A stretch of 64,000 nucleotides of DNA, taken from the NCBI RefSeq assembly GCF_027925245.1, contig NZ_BSDP01000001.1, forward strand, positions 434,001 to 498,000, written 5' to 3'. Positions 47,717 to 58,855 of the stretch are shown piece by piece (within the stretch, counting starts at the first letter, position 1; each line of letters opens with the position of its first letter). The notes under the pieces were generated by a model. That model ran no database searches. It was given only the letters and a program-made list of their open reading frames with translations, and had not been told where the DNA came from. The translations under genes were made by a program, and so were the position numbers. The stretch is from Agromyces rhizosphaerae (GTDB lineage: Bacteria > Actinomycetota > Actinomycetes > Actinomycetales > Microbacteriaceae).

Positions 47717-47798
47717 TTACGGTCTCCGTGCGCGAGCGTGGCGGGATTCCGTCGATCACCGGCAGTCCGCGACGGATGCCGCGTGCCGGTCGCCTCGC

Positions 47799-49073
<1,275 letters not shown>

Positions 49074-49179
49074 GGTGCTGGTACTCCCGGGTGGATTGCG
49101 AGGGCGGGATTCGCCGCGACCATCATACGTGCGGCCCGATGCGCCCCCGGCCATGTGACGCCTGCCCCTGCGCGCTCCC

Positions 49180-49235
49180 AGACCCGTCGAAAGGCTGCGT
49201 TCTCAGCCGCGAGAGCGCAGCCGTTCGACGGGTCT
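49180..49235. repeat. long imperfect inverted repeat
   Basis: Arms 49180-49204 and 49211-49235, 25 bases each, match at 23 positions around a 6-base loop (AGCCGC). They start AGACCCGTCGAA and end CGGGTCT. It lies between the divergent lysC and TetR genes. Could be a terminator-like RNA, a small palindromic repeat element or a cruciform. No gene is present in 49074-49283. Confidence 0.8.
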
Positions 49236-49260
49236 CGTGCCGTGCCGTTGCCGACGGGAG

Positions 49261-49275
49261 TGTTAGTGACTAACA
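49261..49275. promoter_or_regulatory. TetR operator for the ABC exporter operon
   Basis: TGTTAGTGACTAACA, a perfect 15-base palindrome, 8 bases before the TetR start at 49284. Such sites are typical autorepression operators of TetR genes. Confidence 0.75.
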
Positions 49276-49283
49276 TTTGCGGA

Positions 49284-49892
49284 ATGAGCGAGCGGATGCC
49301 CCTGAGGGCGACGAATGCGGGCGGGCGACGCGCCCGCACCCGGCAGCGCCTCATGGACGCCGCGCTCGAGCTGTTCGAGCGCCAGGGCTACGACGCGACG
49401 ACGGCCGCGCAGATCGCCGCGGCGGCGGGCGTGAGCGAGATGACCTTCTTCCGGCACTTCGCGTCGAAGGAGCGCGCGCTCGTCGACGACCCGTACGACC
49501 CGGTCATCGCGCGCCAGGTCGCGGAGGCACCCGGCCATCTCCCCCCGCTCGTGCGCGCCACGACCGGGGTGCGCGTCGCATGGAGCGCGCTGCCCGAGCC
49601 CGAGACCGACGAGGTGCGGCGGCGCCTGCGCATCGCGGCGCGGACGCCCAGCCTGCAGGCGGCGATGCGCGGCAACGCCGTCGCCACCGAGGACGCGATC
49701 GTCGAGGCGCTCTGCACCCCGGCCGACGGGCCCGGAACGGACCCGGCCGTCGCGAGGATCGCGGCCGCCGCGGTGATGGCGGCGCTGCTCGCGTCGCTGC
49801 TGGCCTGGGCCGACGCCGACGAGGGCGGGCTCGGCGAGGCGGTGCTCGGTGCGCTCGACGTGCTCGAGCAGCGACCGGAGGCTCGACGATGA
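49284..49892 (+). CDS. TetR family transcriptional regulator of the exporter operon
   Basis: 202 residues: Arg-rich head, HTH with ATTAAQIAAAAGVSEMTFFRHFASKE, then a helical C-terminal ligand domain. First gene of a TetR-ATPase-permease operon; stop overlaps the ATPase start (ATGA). A perfect palindrome in its leader suggests autorepression and drug- or metabolite-induced expression. Confidence 0.9.
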   Translation: MSERMPLRATNAGGRRARTRQRLMDAALELFERQGYDATTAAQIAAAAGVSEMTFFRHFASKERALVDDPYDPVIARQVAEAPGHLPPLVRATTGVRVAWSALPEPETDEVRRRLRIAARTPSLQAAMRGNAVATEDAIVEALCTPADGPGTDPAVARIAAAAVMAALLASLLAWADADEGGLGEAVLGALDVLEQRPEARR

Positions 49893-50614
49893 GTGCGGCG
49901 ATCGAGGCCCGGGCCGTGCACCGCGCCTATCGCGGCGGAGCCGGGGTGCACGGGGTAGACCTCGCCGTGCAGCCGGGCGAGATCCACGCGCTGGTCGGGC
50001 TGAACGGCGCGGGCAAGACCACGCTCATGCGGCTGCTGCTCGGGATGCTCCGTCCCGATCGTGGCGAGGTGCGGCTGTTCGGCGAGCCGCTGCCCCGGGC
50101 CCCGCGAGACGATTGGGCGCGAGTGGGCCACCTCGTCGAGACGCCCCCGACGTATCCCGAACTCACTGCACGGGCGAACCTCGAGGTCGCAGCGCGCCTG
50201 CGGGCCGTGCCGCGGTCGCGCGTGGCGGGCGCGGTCGACGCGGCGATCGCGGAGCTGCGGCTGGAGCCCTACGCCGACGTGGCGGCACGGCGCCTGTCGC
50301 TCGGAAACCGCCAGCGCGTGGGCCTCGCGGCCGCGCTGCAGCACGACCCGGACGCCATCGTGCTCGACGAGCCGGGCAACGGACTCGACCCGTCGGGCGT
50401 GCTGCTGCTGCGCTCGGCGCTGCGGCGGCGGGCGGATTCCGGGGCGGGCATCCTCGTGTCGAGCCACCACCTCGACGAGGTCGCCCGTGTCGCCGACCGC
50501 ATCTCGGTCATGAATGCGGGGCGCATCATCGGGCGGATGCAGCCGGGCGGCCGCGATCCGGAGCGGGAGTTCTTCGAGCTGGTGCTCGCCGACGACGTGG
50601 AGCGTGCGTCGTGA
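49889..50614 (+). CDS. ABC transporter ATP-binding protein
   Basis: 241 residues: Walker A GLNGAGKTT, Q-loop region, signature LSLGN (LSGGQ in most), Walker B AIVLDEPGNGLDP, and switch His in SSHHLDEV. This is the bacitracin/CcmA-type exporter ATPase. Pairs with the adjacent permease; overlaps it (GTGA). Substrate unknown. Confidence 0.93.
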   Translation: MSAAIEARAVHRAYRGGAGVHGVDLAVQPGEIHALVGLNGAGKTTLMRLLLGMLRPDRGEVRLFGEPLPRAPRDDWARVGHLVETPPTYPELTARANLEVAARLRAVPRSRVAGAVDAAIAELRLEPYADVAARRLSLGNRQRVGLAAALQHDPDAIVLDEPGNGLDPSGVLLLRSALRRRADSGAGILVSSHHLDEVARVADRISVMNAGRIIGRMQPGGRDPEREFFELVLADDVERAS

Positions 50615-51366
50615 TCGCGGTCGCGATCGGTGTCGAGGTGCGCAAGGCCCTCGCGTCGCGCGTGCTGCGGTGGACGACCCTGCTGCTCGTCGCGGGCGTC
50701 GCCCTCATCGTGGGCGGCATGACGCTGGCCGTGCGCGCGGGCGATACGCAGGTGGTCGCGAAGCTCGGCGTCGTCGCCGAGCTCGAGGGCTGGGCGGCCG
50801 TGTCGGCGATGGCCGCGCAGGTGACGAGCGCCGGGGCGCTGGTCGCGATGGGCGTCGCGCTCAGCTGGCTGTTCGGCCGCGAGTTCGCCGAGGGCACGGT
50901 GGCCGCGCTGTTCGCCCTGCCCGTGTCGCGGGCGGCGGTCGCGGTGGCGAAGCTGGTGGTCTTCCTCTCCTGGGTGGCGGCGACCGCGGTCGTGCTCGGG
51001 GTGGCGGTCTGGGTGGTCGGCGCGGTCTCGGGTGCCGGCGCGCTCGACGAGGCATCCGCCGCCGCCCTTGGCCGTCAGCTGCTGCTCGGTCTGCTCACCG
51101 GGTGCATCGCCACGCCCGCCGCGTGGGCCGCGACGCTCGGGCGCGGGCTGCTGCCGGGCATCGCGACGACGATCGGCATCGTCGTGGTGAGCCAGGTCAT
51201 GGCCGTCGCGGGGGTCGGTGCGTGGTTCCCGTTCACGGCGCCCGCGCTGTGGGCGATCGAGCCCGGCACCGTGTCGGCGGGCCAGCTCGCCCTCGTCGCG
51301 ATCGTTCCCCTCGCCGCGGCCGCGCTCACCGCGCTCGCCTGGCACCGCCTGCAGCTCGACCGCTGA
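50611..51366 (+). CDS. ABC exporter permease
   Basis: 251 residues with six hydrophobic helices in the ABC-2 pattern; short loops, small Ala/Val-rich helices, GREFAEGTVAALFALPVSR as the coupling-region motif typical of ABC-2 permeases. GTG start inside the ATPase stop. Export of an antibiotic or lipid, under TetR control, is likely. The stop is 2 bases from the convergent recR stop. Confidence 0.88.
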   Translation: MIAVAIGVEVRKALASRVLRWTTLLLVAGVALIVGGMTLAVRAGDTQVVAKLGVVAELEGWAAVSAMAAQVTSAGALVAMGVALSWLFGREFAEGTVAALFALPVSRAAVAVAKLVVFLSWVAATAVVLGVAVWVVGAVSGAGALDEASAAALGRQLLLGLLTGCIATPAAWAATLGRGLLPGIATTIGIVVVSQVMAVAGVGAWFPFTAPALWAIEPGTVSAGQLALVAIVPLAAAALTALAWHRLQLDR

Positions 51367-51368
51367 GG

Positions 51369-51965
51369 TCAGCTGACGACGCGGCGGCCCTCGAAGGCAC
51401 GGCCGAGCGTGACCTCGTCGGCGTACTCGAGGTCGCCGCCGACCGGCAGGCCCGAGGCGAGCCTCGTGATGCGGATGCCGATCGTCGTCAGCATGCGGCT
51501 GAGGTAGGTGGCGGTCGCCTCGCCCTCGAGGTTCGGATCGGTCGCGATGATGACCTCCTGCACGACGCCGTCAGCCAGGCGCTCCATGAGCTGGCGGATG
51601 CGCAGCTCCTCGGGGCCGATGCCGTCGATCGGGCTGATCGCGCCGCCGAGCACGTGGTAGCGGCCGCGGAACTCGCGCGTGCGCTCGATGGCGACGACGT
51701 CCTTCGCCTCCTCGACCACGCAGATCACGGCCGGGTCGCGGCGCGGGTCGCGGCAGATGGCGCAGGTCGACTGCTCGGCGACGTTGCCGCAGATCTCGCA
51801 GAAGCGCACCTTGTCGCGCACCTCGGTCAGGATCTCGGCGAGCCGCGACACGTCGAAGCTCTCGGTCTGCACGATGTGGAACGCGATGCGCTGCGCCGAC
51901 TTCGGCCCGATGCCCGGCAGGCGGCCGAGCTCGTCGATGAGGTCCTGGACGATGCCCTCGTACAC
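51369..51965 (-). CDS. recR: recombination mediator protein RecR
   Basis: Works with RecFO in gap repair. 198 residues: N-terminal HhH ([20 protein letters not shown]), C4 zinc finger ([16 protein letters not shown]), and the Toprim domain with [12 protein letters not shown] and [15 protein letters not shown]. It follows dnaX by 2 bases. The YbaB gene that usually sits between dnaX and recR is missing here. Confidence 0.96.
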   Translation of the reverse strand: MYEGIVQDLIDELGRLPGIGPKSAQRIAFHIVQTESFDVSRLAEILTEVRDKVRFCEICGNVAEQSTCAICRDPRRDPAVICVVEEAKDVVAIERTREFRGRYHVLGGAISPIDGIGPEELRIRQLMERLADGVVQEVIIATDPNLEGEATATYLSRMLTTIGIRITRLASGLPVGGDLEYADEVTLGRAFEGRRVVS

Positions 51966-51967
51966 GG

Positions 51968-54163
51968 TCAGCTCCCCCCGGCGGCGCCGGAGCGCGGGTC
52001 GCCCAGCTGCTGCTCCTCGATGAAGGTGGCGCCGAGCACCTCGCGCACGACGGCCTCGCCGTAGCGCTGCGCACCGCCGCGGGTGGCGGGGGCGGATGCC
52101 TCGGGGCGGGCGGGCTTCGTGCGCCGGGGCGCGGGAACCGACTTCGCCGCAGGAGCGGACGCCTGCGCGGGAGACGGTTCGGGCGCAGGGGCCGATTCGC
52201 GCGCCGGCACGGCGTCCTCGAGCGGGGGTGCCGGCTCCTCGTCGTCGGGGGGCGGGGCGTCGTCGTCGGACGGGATCGACACGACGTCCCAGGAGTCGAC
52301 CGGGGCCGCGGGCGCCGGTGCGGACGTTCGCTGCGCAGGGGGCGCGGCCTTCGGCGGTGCGGACTTCGGAGGCGCGGACTGCGACGCCTTCGGCGCGGGA
52401 CGTTCCGCGCGCGTGCTCGTGGCGGTGCGCGCCTCGGCGACTCGGGCCGGAGCAGGCTCGGCGTCGGTCGCCGGAGCGGACTCGGCGGCAGACGCCGCGG
52501 GGCGAGGCGCGTCATCGGCGCCGTCGACGCGGGCGATCAGCGCGACCTCGACGCCGAGGCGCTCGTGCACGGCGCGCTTGAGCAGGTCTCCGACACCCTG
52601 ACCGGGTGCGGACGGCTGCTTGAGCTGCTCGACGTCGGACTGGCTGGGGAAGCCGAGCACGAGCACCCGGCCGTCGCGGAACTCGCGCACCTGCGCCGTG
52701 AAGAGCACCATCCACGCGCTGCGGCGCACGGCCTGCACGGCCGAGAGCACCTGCGGCCACTCGTCGCGGATCTGCTGGAGCGTGACCGGTCCGGTCGGCT
52801 TCGGCGCGGGCGCGGGAGCAGGCGACTCCTCCGCGGCCGGCGCCTCCGTCGCGGCGGGCCGCGCGGGCACGGGTCGCGGGGCGGCTGCCTCCGGTGCTGA
52901 CGCGGCCGGTGCGGACGCCGCCGCGACGGGCGTCGCCGGTGCGGTCGTCGCCGGTGCGGGCGCAGCCGCCTCCGGCGCGTCGCCGCCGGAGGCATCCGTC
53001 ACCCCCACCCGGCGCTCGAGTCGCTCGACGCGGGCGAGCGCTCCCCGCGAACTGTCGTCGCTCGAGGGCACCAGGGTGCGGGCGAGCATGAGCTCCAGGT
53101 GCAGGCGCGGCGACGTCGCACCGGTCATCTCGGTGAGCGCGGCGTTGACGATGTCGGCGGTGCGCGAGAGCTCGGCCTGGCCGAACGCCGTGGCCTGGCG
53201 GCCCATCTGCGCGATCTCGTCCTCCGGGATGCCGCGCAGCACCGCCGCAGCACCCTCGGGCGTCGACGCGGCGACCACGACCAGGTCGCGCAGGCGCTCG
53301 AGCAGGTCCTCCACGAACCGGCGCGGGTCCTGTCCGGTCTGGATGACCCGGTCGACCGCCGCGAACGCCGCCGCCGCGTCGCGCGCCGCGATGGCGTCGA
53401 CGACCTCGTCGAGGAGCGCGCCGTGCGTGAAGCCGAGCAGCGCGACGGCCCGCTCGTAGTCGACGCGGTCACCCTCGGAGCCGGCGATGAGCTGGTCGAG
53501 CAGCGAGAGCGTGTCGCGGGGCGAGCCGCCGCCCGCGCGCACCACGAGCGGCAGGACGCCGGCGTCGACCTGCACCGACTCGCTGTCGGCGAGCTGCTGC
53601 ACGTACTCGAGCATGGGCCCGGGCGGAACGAGGCGGAACGGGTAGTGGTGCGTGCGCGAGCGGATCGTGCCGAGCACCTTCTCGGGCTCGGTCGTCGCGA
53701 AGATGAACTTCACGTGCTCGGGCGGCTCCTCGACGAGCTTCAGCAGGGCGTTGAAGCCCTGCGGCGTCACCATGTGCGCCTCGTCGAGGATGAAGATCTT
53801 GAACCGGTCGCGCGCCGGGGCGAACACCGCGCGCTCGCGCAGGTCGCGGGCGTCGTCGACGCCGTTGTGGCTGGCCGCGTCGATCTCGACGACGTCGAGG
53901 GAGCCGCCCCCCGAGCGGGACAGCTCGACGCAACTCGGGCAGGTGCCGCAGGGGGTGTCGGTGGGGCCCTCTGCGCAGTTCAGGCAGCGCGCCAGGATGC
54001 GCGCCGAGGTGGTCTTGCCGCAGCCGCGCGGGCCCGAGAAGAGGTAGGCGTGGTTCACCCGGTCGGTGCGGAGCGCGGTCATGAGCGGCTCCGTCACCTG
54101 GGACTGGCCGATCATCTCGGCGAACGTCTCGGGCCGGTAGCGGCGATAGAGGGCGGTGACCAC
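51968..54163 (-). CDS. dnaX: DNA polymerase III gamma/tau subunit
   Basis: ATPase of the clamp loader. 731 residues: Walker A GPRGCGKT, zinc-binding Cys cluster ([19 protein letters not shown]), DEAHM, sensor SRTHHYPF, then a long Pro/Ala-rich linker (about 370-440 and 560-700) and the tau-like DnaE-binding part. GTG 54163 has TAGTCT 6 bases upstream (leaderless). No frameshift signal is apparent. It is 2 bases ahead of recR. Confidence 0.95.
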   Translation of the reverse strand: MVTALYRRYRPETFAEMIGQSQVTEPLMTALRTDRVNHAYLFSGPRGCGKTTSARILARCLNCAEGPTDTPCGTCPSCVELSRSGGGSLDVVEIDAASHNGVDDARDLRERAVFAPARDRFKIFILDEAHMVTPQGFNALLKLVEEPPEHVKFIFATTEPEKVLGTIRSRTHHYPFRLVPPGPMLEYVQQLADSESVQVDAGVLPLVVRAGGGSPRDTLSLLDQLIAGSEGDRVDYERAVALLGFTHGALLDEVVDAIAARDAAAAFAAVDRVIQTGQDPRRFVEDLLERLRDLVVVAASTPEGAAAVLRGIPEDEIAQMGRQATAFGQAELSRTADIVNAALTEMTGATSPRLHLELMLARTLVPSSDDSSRGALARVERLERRVGVTDASGGDAPEAAAPAPATTAPATPVAAASAPAASAPEAAAPRPVPARPAATEAPAAEESPAPAPAPKPTGPVTLQQIRDEWPQVLSAVQAVRRSAWMVLFTAQVREFRDGRVLVLGFPSQSDVEQLKQPSAPGQGVGDLLKRAVHERLGVEVALIARVDGADDAPRPAASAAESAPATDAEPAPARVAEARTATSTRAERPAPKASQSAPPKSAPPKAAPPAQRTSAPAPAAPVDSWDVVSIPSDDDAPPPDDEEPAPPLEDAVPARESAPAPEPSPAQASAPAAKSVPAPRRTKPARPEASAPATRGGAQRYGEAVVREVLGATFIEEQQLGDPRSGAAGGS

Positions 54164-54332
54164 GCGACCAGACTAGTCGGCGCCCACGACAGCCCGGGCG
54201 GGTTCCCGCAGCCCGCACGCCCCGTCCCCAGCCGGGGCCCGCGGTTCGAATCCCGAGCGCCGCTCGCGTATGCTGTGCGGGCGCGGCGCCGCGCCCCCAT
54301 CGGCGTCGCGGGTACACGAGGAGCACCACCCC

Positions 54333-55718
54333 ATGCCGACCACCACACCCCGCTACGCCGTCATCGGCGCCGGACCCTCGGGCCTCGCCGGCCTGCGCGC
54401 GATGCAGCGACGCGGGCTCGACGTCACCGGCTACGAGTCCTCCCCCGACGTCGGCGGGCTCTGGAACATCGACAACCCGCGCAGCACGATGTACGAGTCG
54501 GCGCACCTCATCTCGAGCCGCACCACGACCGAGTTCGCCGAGTTCCCCATGGACTCGACGGCCGACTACCCGAGCCACCGCGAGCTGCGCCGCTACTTCG
54601 ACGACTACGCCGACCACTTCGGCCTGCGCGAGCTGATCCGCTTCGAGACCCGCGTCGACCGCGTCGAGCGCACGCCCGACGGCGGCTGGCTCGTGCACGC
54701 GACCGGCCCCGACGGCCCCACCACCGACGAGTACACCGGCGTCGTGATCGCGAACGGCACGCTCGCCCACCCGAACGTGCCGACGTTCGCCGGCGAGTTC
54801 ACCGGCGAGATCCTGCACACCAGTGCCTACAAGGACGCCGAGCTCTTCGAGGGCAAGCGCGTGCTCATCATCGGCGCGGGCAACTCGGGCTGCGACATCG
54901 CGGTCGACGCCGTGCACCGCGCGGCATCCGTCGACATGAGCGTGCGCCGCGGCTACTACTTCGTGCCGCGCTACCTGTTCGGCAAGCCGAGCGACACGCT
55001 GAACCAGGGCCGCCCGCTGCCCGCGCGCATCAAGCAGGCCGTCGACACCCCGGTGCTGCGCGCCTTCACGGGCGACCCGACCCGGTACGGCTTCCCGAAG
55101 CCCGACTACAAGCTGTACGAGTCGCACCCGATCGTCAACACGATGATCCTGAACCACCTCGGCCAGGGCGACCTCTCGATCCGCGCCGACATCGAGCGGT
55201 TCGACGGCGAGCGCGTGCACTTCCGCGACGGCACCCACGGCGACTACGACCTCGTCATGCTCGCGACCGGCTACACGCTCGACTACCCGTTCGTCGACCG
55301 GTCCGACCTCAACTGGGAGGGCTTCTCGCCGAAGCTCTACCTCAACATCTTCCCGCCGAGCTTCAACGGGCTCGCGGTGCTCGGCATGATCGAGGCATCC
55401 GGCATCGGCTGGCAGGGCCGGGCCGAGCAGGCCGAGCTCGTGGCCGCGTACTTCGCCGCCGACGCACGCGACCCGCTGAAGGCCGCGAAGCTGCGAGCGG
55501 ATGCCGCGGGGCAGTGGCCCGACCTCACCGGCGGGTACAAGTACCTGGCGCTCGAGCGCATGTCGTACTACGTGAACAAGGACGCGTACCGGCGCGTGGT
55601 GCGTCGCTCGCTGGCGGCGTTCGGCGAAGCGCCGGTCACCGGCCCGGATGCGCCGAGTGCGGCGGCCGACTCCGCCGCATCCGACACCGCCCCTGCCACC
55701 GCCGGAGCACGCGCATGA
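54333..55718 (+). CDS. flavin-containing monooxygenase (FMO/Baeyer-Villiger type)
   Basis: 461 residues with two Rossmann motifs, VIGAGPSGLAGLRA and VLIIGAGNSGCDIA, and a FATGY-like motif (MLATGYTLDYPF), typical of FMOs and related to Baeyer-Villiger enzymes. Oxygenates a nucleophilic or ketone substrate with NADPH and FAD. GAGGAG upstream of the ATG. First gene of a coupled three-gene operon. An Ala/Ser-rich tail ends the protein. Confidence 0.88.
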   Translation: MPTTTPRYAVIGAGPSGLAGLRAMQRRGLDVTGYESSPDVGGLWNIDNPRSTMYESAHLISSRTTTEFAEFPMDSTADYPSHRELRRYFDDYADHFGLRELIRFETRVDRVERTPDGGWLVHATGPDGPTTDEYTGVVIANGTLAHPNVPTFAGEFTGEILHTSAYKDAELFEGKRVLIIGAGNSGCDIAVDAVHRAASVDMSVRRGYYFVPRYLFGKPSDTLNQGRPLPARIKQAVDTPVLRAFTGDPTRYGFPKPDYKLYESHPIVNTMILNHLGQGDLSIRADIERFDGERVHFRDGTHGDYDLVMLATGYTLDYPFVDRSDLNWEGFSPKLYLNIFPPSFNGLAVLGMIEASGIGWQGRAEQAELVAAYFAADARDPLKAAKLRADAAGQWPDLTGGYKYLALERMSYYVNKDAYRRVVRRSLAAFGEAPVTGPDAPSAAADSAASDTAPATAGARA

Positions 55719-56644
55719 ACATCGACGAGGTGATGCTGAACTTCACGCCCGGCTCGCTGATCGCGCTGAGCGTGGTGCTCGGCCTCATCATGTTCGGCAT
55801 CGCGCTCGACACGTCGATCGACGACTTCCGCGCCGTCGCGAAGGCCCCGAAGCCCATGATCGTGGCGCTCATCGCGCAGATCGTGCTGCTGCCGGCGATC
55901 ACCTTCGGCCTGACGCTGCTGCTGAACGTGCAGGGCTCGATCGCGCTCGGCATGATCCTCGTGGCGTGCTGCCCGCCGGGCAACGTCTCCCAGGTGCTCA
56001 CGTATCGCTCGGGCGGCAACGTGGCGCTCAGCGTGTCGATGACCGCGGTCGCGAACGTGCTCTACATCTTCCTGCTGCCGCTCAGCCTGTCGTTCTGGGG
56101 CAACCTGCACCCGACCGGCAGCGAGCTGCTCGAGGCAGTGAGCCTCAACGGCTGGCAGATGATGCTCGAGATCCTGCTCGTGATCGGCCTGCCGTTCGCG
56201 GTCGGCCTCACCATCCGCACGAGGTGGCCGCGGTTCGCCGCGAAGGTGCAGCCGACCATGCGCTGGGTGAGCCTCGCCGGCCTCGTCGGCTTCATCGTGG
56301 CCGCGCTGGTGGGCAACTTCTCGTACTTCATCGCGTGGATCGGCGTGGTGCTGCTCGCCGTCACGCTGCACGACGCGATCGCGCTCGCGATCGGCTACGC
56401 GAGCGCCCGCGTCGGCGGCCTCGCGGTGCGCGAGCGGAAGGCCATCACCTTCGAGGTCGGCATCCGCAACGCCGGGCTGGGCCTCGGCCTCGTCTTCACG
56501 TTCTTCGGCGGACTCGGCGGCATGGCGATCGTCGCCGGCTGGTGGGGCATCTGGGACATCGTCGCCGGCCTCGTCGTCGCGGGTCTCTGGGCGCAGCACA
56601 CGAAGAAGAAGCAGGCGGATGCCACGGCGGAGGTGGCCGCATGA
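55715..56644 (+). CDS. bile acid:sodium symporter family transporter
   Basis: 309 residues, about nine to ten hydrophobic helices. BASS/arsenite-like signature segments: MFGIALDTSIDDF, VACCPPGNVSQVLTYRSGGNVALSVSMTA (in part), EVGIRNAGLGLGL. Na+-coupled uptake of an organic acid, perhaps a steroid-like anion or a pyruvate-type metabolite. ATGA overlap with the monooxygenase and with the SDR gene behind, so the three act together. Confidence 0.87.
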   Translation: MNIDEVMLNFTPGSLIALSVVLGLIMFGIALDTSIDDFRAVAKAPKPMIVALIAQIVLLPAITFGLTLLLNVQGSIALGMILVACCPPGNVSQVLTYRSGGNVALSVSMTAVANVLYIFLLPLSLSFWGNLHPTGSELLEAVSLNGWQMMLEILLVIGLPFAVGLTIRTRWPRFAAKVQPTMRWVSLAGLVGFIVAALVGNFSYFIAWIGVVLLAVTLHDAIALAIGYASARVGGLAVRERKAITFEVGIRNAGLGLGLVFTFFGGLGGMAIVAGWWGIWDIVAGLVVAGLWAQHTKKKQADATAEVAA

Positions 56645-57624
56645 GCGCCGCGTCCGGCGGCCGCCGGGTCTACGTGACCGGCGGCAGCGGGTTCCTCGGA
56701 TCGAACGTGGTCGCGGCGCTCGCCGCGCACCCGGGCGTCGAGCTCGTCGTCTCGGGCGACCTGCGCCCCCCGCGCCGCGCGATCGACGGCGTGGTCGCGG
56801 TGCACGGCGACGTGACCGAGCCCGGCACGCTCGCCCCCCAGTTCCGCGAGCACCGCATCGACACGGTCGTGCACCTCGCGTCGATCGTGAACCCGGGCGC
56901 CGCGACGACCGTCGAGCAGGAGTACGCCGTCGACGTCGAGGGCTCGCGCCACGTGCTCGACGCCTGCGTCGAGGCCGGCGTCGGTCGCCTCGTCGTCTCG
57001 TCGAGCGGTGCGGCCTACGGCTACTACGCCGACAACCCGATGCCGCTCGTCGAGACCGACGCGCTGCGCGGCAACGACACCTTCCCCTACTCGCGGCACA
57101 AGCGCCTCGTCGAGGAGATGCTCGCCGAGGCGCGCGTCTCGCACCCCGAGCTGGAGCAGGTGATCTTCCGCATCGGCACGATCCTCGGGCCGACCGTGGG
57201 CAACCAGATCACCGCGCTCTGGGAGGCCGACCGGCCGCTCGAGATCCGCGGCGCGGCGAGCCCGTTCGTCTTCGCCTGGGTCGACGACGTGGTGGGCGCG
57301 ATGGTGCACGCGGTCGCCGGCGGCGGCCCCGCCGGTGCGTACAACGTGGCGGGCGACGGCGTCGTGACCGTGCGCGAGATCGCCGCGGCCATGGGCAAGC
57401 GCACGAGGCGGCTGCCCGCATGGGTGCTGTCGCTCGGCCTGCGCGTCGGGCACGCGCTCAAGCTCACCGTGCACGGGCCCGAACAGCTCGACTTCCTGCG
57501 CTACCGCCCGGTGCTCGCGAACGACCGGCTCACGGGCGAGTTCGGGTACGTGCCGGGCCGCACGAGCCGCGAGGCGCTCGACGCCTACCTCGAGGCGCGG
57601 GCCGAGCGCCTCGCAGCGGGCTAG
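56641..57624 (+). CDS. NAD-dependent epimerase/dehydratase (extended SDR)
   Basis: 327 residues: NAD motif TGGSGFLGSN, DVEGSRHVLDAC, catalytic Ser-Tyr-Lys in SSSGAAYG and YSRHK, and an HD-like substrate half (FAWVDDVVGAMV). Resembles 3-beta-hydroxysteroid dehydrogenase/isomerase or sugar epimerase. With an FMO and a bile-acid-type transporter the steroid- or terpenoid-like reading is attractive but inferred. Confidence 0.84.
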   Translation: MSAASGGRRVYVTGGSGFLGSNVVAALAAHPGVELVVSGDLRPPRRAIDGVVAVHGDVTEPGTLAPQFREHRIDTVVHLASIVNPGAATTVEQEYAVDVEGSRHVLDACVEAGVGRLVVSSSGAAYGYYADNPMPLVETDALRGNDTFPYSRHKRLVEEMLAEARVSHPELEQVIFRIGTILGPTVGNQITALWEADRPLEIRGAASPFVFAWVDDVVGAMVHAVAGGGPAGAYNVAGDGVVTVREIAAAMGKRTRRLPAWVLSLGLRVGHALKLTVHGPEQLDFLRYRPVLANDRLTGEFGYVPGRTSREALDAYLEARAERLAAG

Positions 57625-57654
57625 GAGCGCCTCGCCGCGGGCTAGAGTCGGGCC

Positions 57655-58074
57655 ATGCCGAGCATCCGGAACATCGCCGTGGGCCTGCCGGTCCGCGACG
57701 GGCACGTGCTCGTGCTCGACGGGAACGACAGCGTGAAGGGGCTCGCGTTCCATCGCGCGATCGGCGGCGGCATCGAGTTCGGCGAGACGGCCGAGGAGGC
57801 GCTGCGCCGCGAGTTCGTCGAGGAGCTCGGCGTCGCGCTCGGCCGGGTCGAGCTGCTCGAGGTCGTGGAGAACATCTTCACCTACGAGGGGACGCCGGGC
57901 CACGAGATCGCGCACGTGTTCGCGGTCGAGTCGGCGGAGATCGACGCGATCCCACTCGACGCCCGCCTGCACGTGCTCGACCAGGGCAGCCCGATCCGGT
58001 GGGTGCCGATCCGCGAGACGCCCGACCCGTTCTTCCCCCACGGCGTCGCAGAGCTGCTGCACGCCAGGCTCTGA
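57655..58074 (+). CDS. NUDIX hydrolase
   Basis: 139 residues with the full Nudix box GGGIEFGETAEEALRREFVEELG (in part). Hydrolyses nucleoside-diphosphate-linked compounds; substrate unknown. TAGAGT lies 6 bases before the ATG, so the mRNA is probably leaderless and separate from the SDR operon 30 bases away. Convergent with lepB. Confidence 0.9.
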   Translation: MPSIRNIAVGLPVRDGHVLVLDGNDSVKGLAFHRAIGGGIEFGETAEEALRREFVEELGVALGRVELLEVVENIFTYEGTPGHEIAHVFAVESAEIDAIPLDARLHVLDQGSPIRWVPIRETPDPFFPHGVAELLHARL

Positions 58075-58087
58075 GCGCCCGCGCGGC

Positions 58088-58801
58088 TCAGTCGACGGCG
58101 CCGATGCGCGTCAGCGGCCAGACCCGCGCGAACGCGAGCCCGACGACCTGCTCCTCGGGCACGAAGCGCGCACAGTCGGCACCCTCGGGCGCGCCGCGGC
58201 ACGAGACGACCGAGTCCGACGACGCACTGCGGTGGTCGCCGAGCACCAGGAACTCCCCCTCGGGCACGGCGACCGGCCCGAAGCAGCGCAGCGAACGCTG
58301 CTCGGTCGTGCAGTCGAGCGTGCCCGGCTCGAACGCCGGGTCCTCGAAGACGTAGGGCTCGTCGAGGGGCTCGCCGTCGACCGTCACGCGGCCCTCGGCG
58401 TCGCAGCACGCGACCTCCTCCCCCGGCAGGCCGATGACGCGCTTGACCAGCGAGTACGGGGCGCCCGGGCCGAGCCCGGTCACCGTGCCGATGACGCGCA
58501 GCGCGCCGTCCACGACGTTCGTGACGGGGCCGAGGCTGCCCCACTCGGGTGTCGCCTCGAAGACGATCACGTCGCCGCGGTCGTGCGGGCTCGGCACGAT
58601 CCGCTCGACGAGGATGCGGTCGCCGGCCTCCAGGGTCTGCTCCATCGACCCGCTCGGCACCGCGTACAGCTTCACCACGAGCGCCTGCACGATCAGCACC
58701 AGCACGAGCGCGATCGCGGGGCCCACCCAGAACGGCAGCTGGCTGGTCGACTCGTCGGCGCGCCGACGACGTCGCCTGCGGTCTTGAAGGCTGCGCTCCA
58801 C
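58088..58801 (-). CDS. lepB: signal peptidase I
   Basis: Cleaves Sec and Tat signal peptides outside the membrane. 237 residues: Arg-rich cytoplasmic head, one helix, nucleophile Ser52 in VPSGSM, base Lys120 (YSLVKRVIGLPGE), and GDHRSASSDS. Two Cys pairs mark the outside part. GTG 58801 is preferred over GTG 58810 because TAGCGT lies 7 bases before it, overlapping the other start. Confidence 0.94.
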   Translation of the reverse strand: MERSLQDRRRRRRRADESTSQLPFWVGPAIALVLVLIVQALVVKLYAVPSGSMEQTLEAGDRILVERIVPSPHDRGDVIVFEATPEWGSLGPVTNVVDGALRVIGTVTGLGPGAPYSLVKRVIGLPGEEVACCDAEGRVTVDGEPLDEPYVFEDPAFEPGTLDCTTEQRSLRCFGPVAVPEGEFLVLGDHRSASSDSVVSCRGAPEGADCARFVPEEQVVGLAFARVWPLTRIGAVD

Positions 58802-58855
58802 GCGGAACACGCTACCGGGTGGGAGCGGTCAGCCAGGGGCATCCGCCCGCCGTGC

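Noticed and set aside
49074..49179. lysine riboswitch before lysC
   Set aside because: The leader has no L-box core sequences; only the long inverted repeat beyond it is notable.
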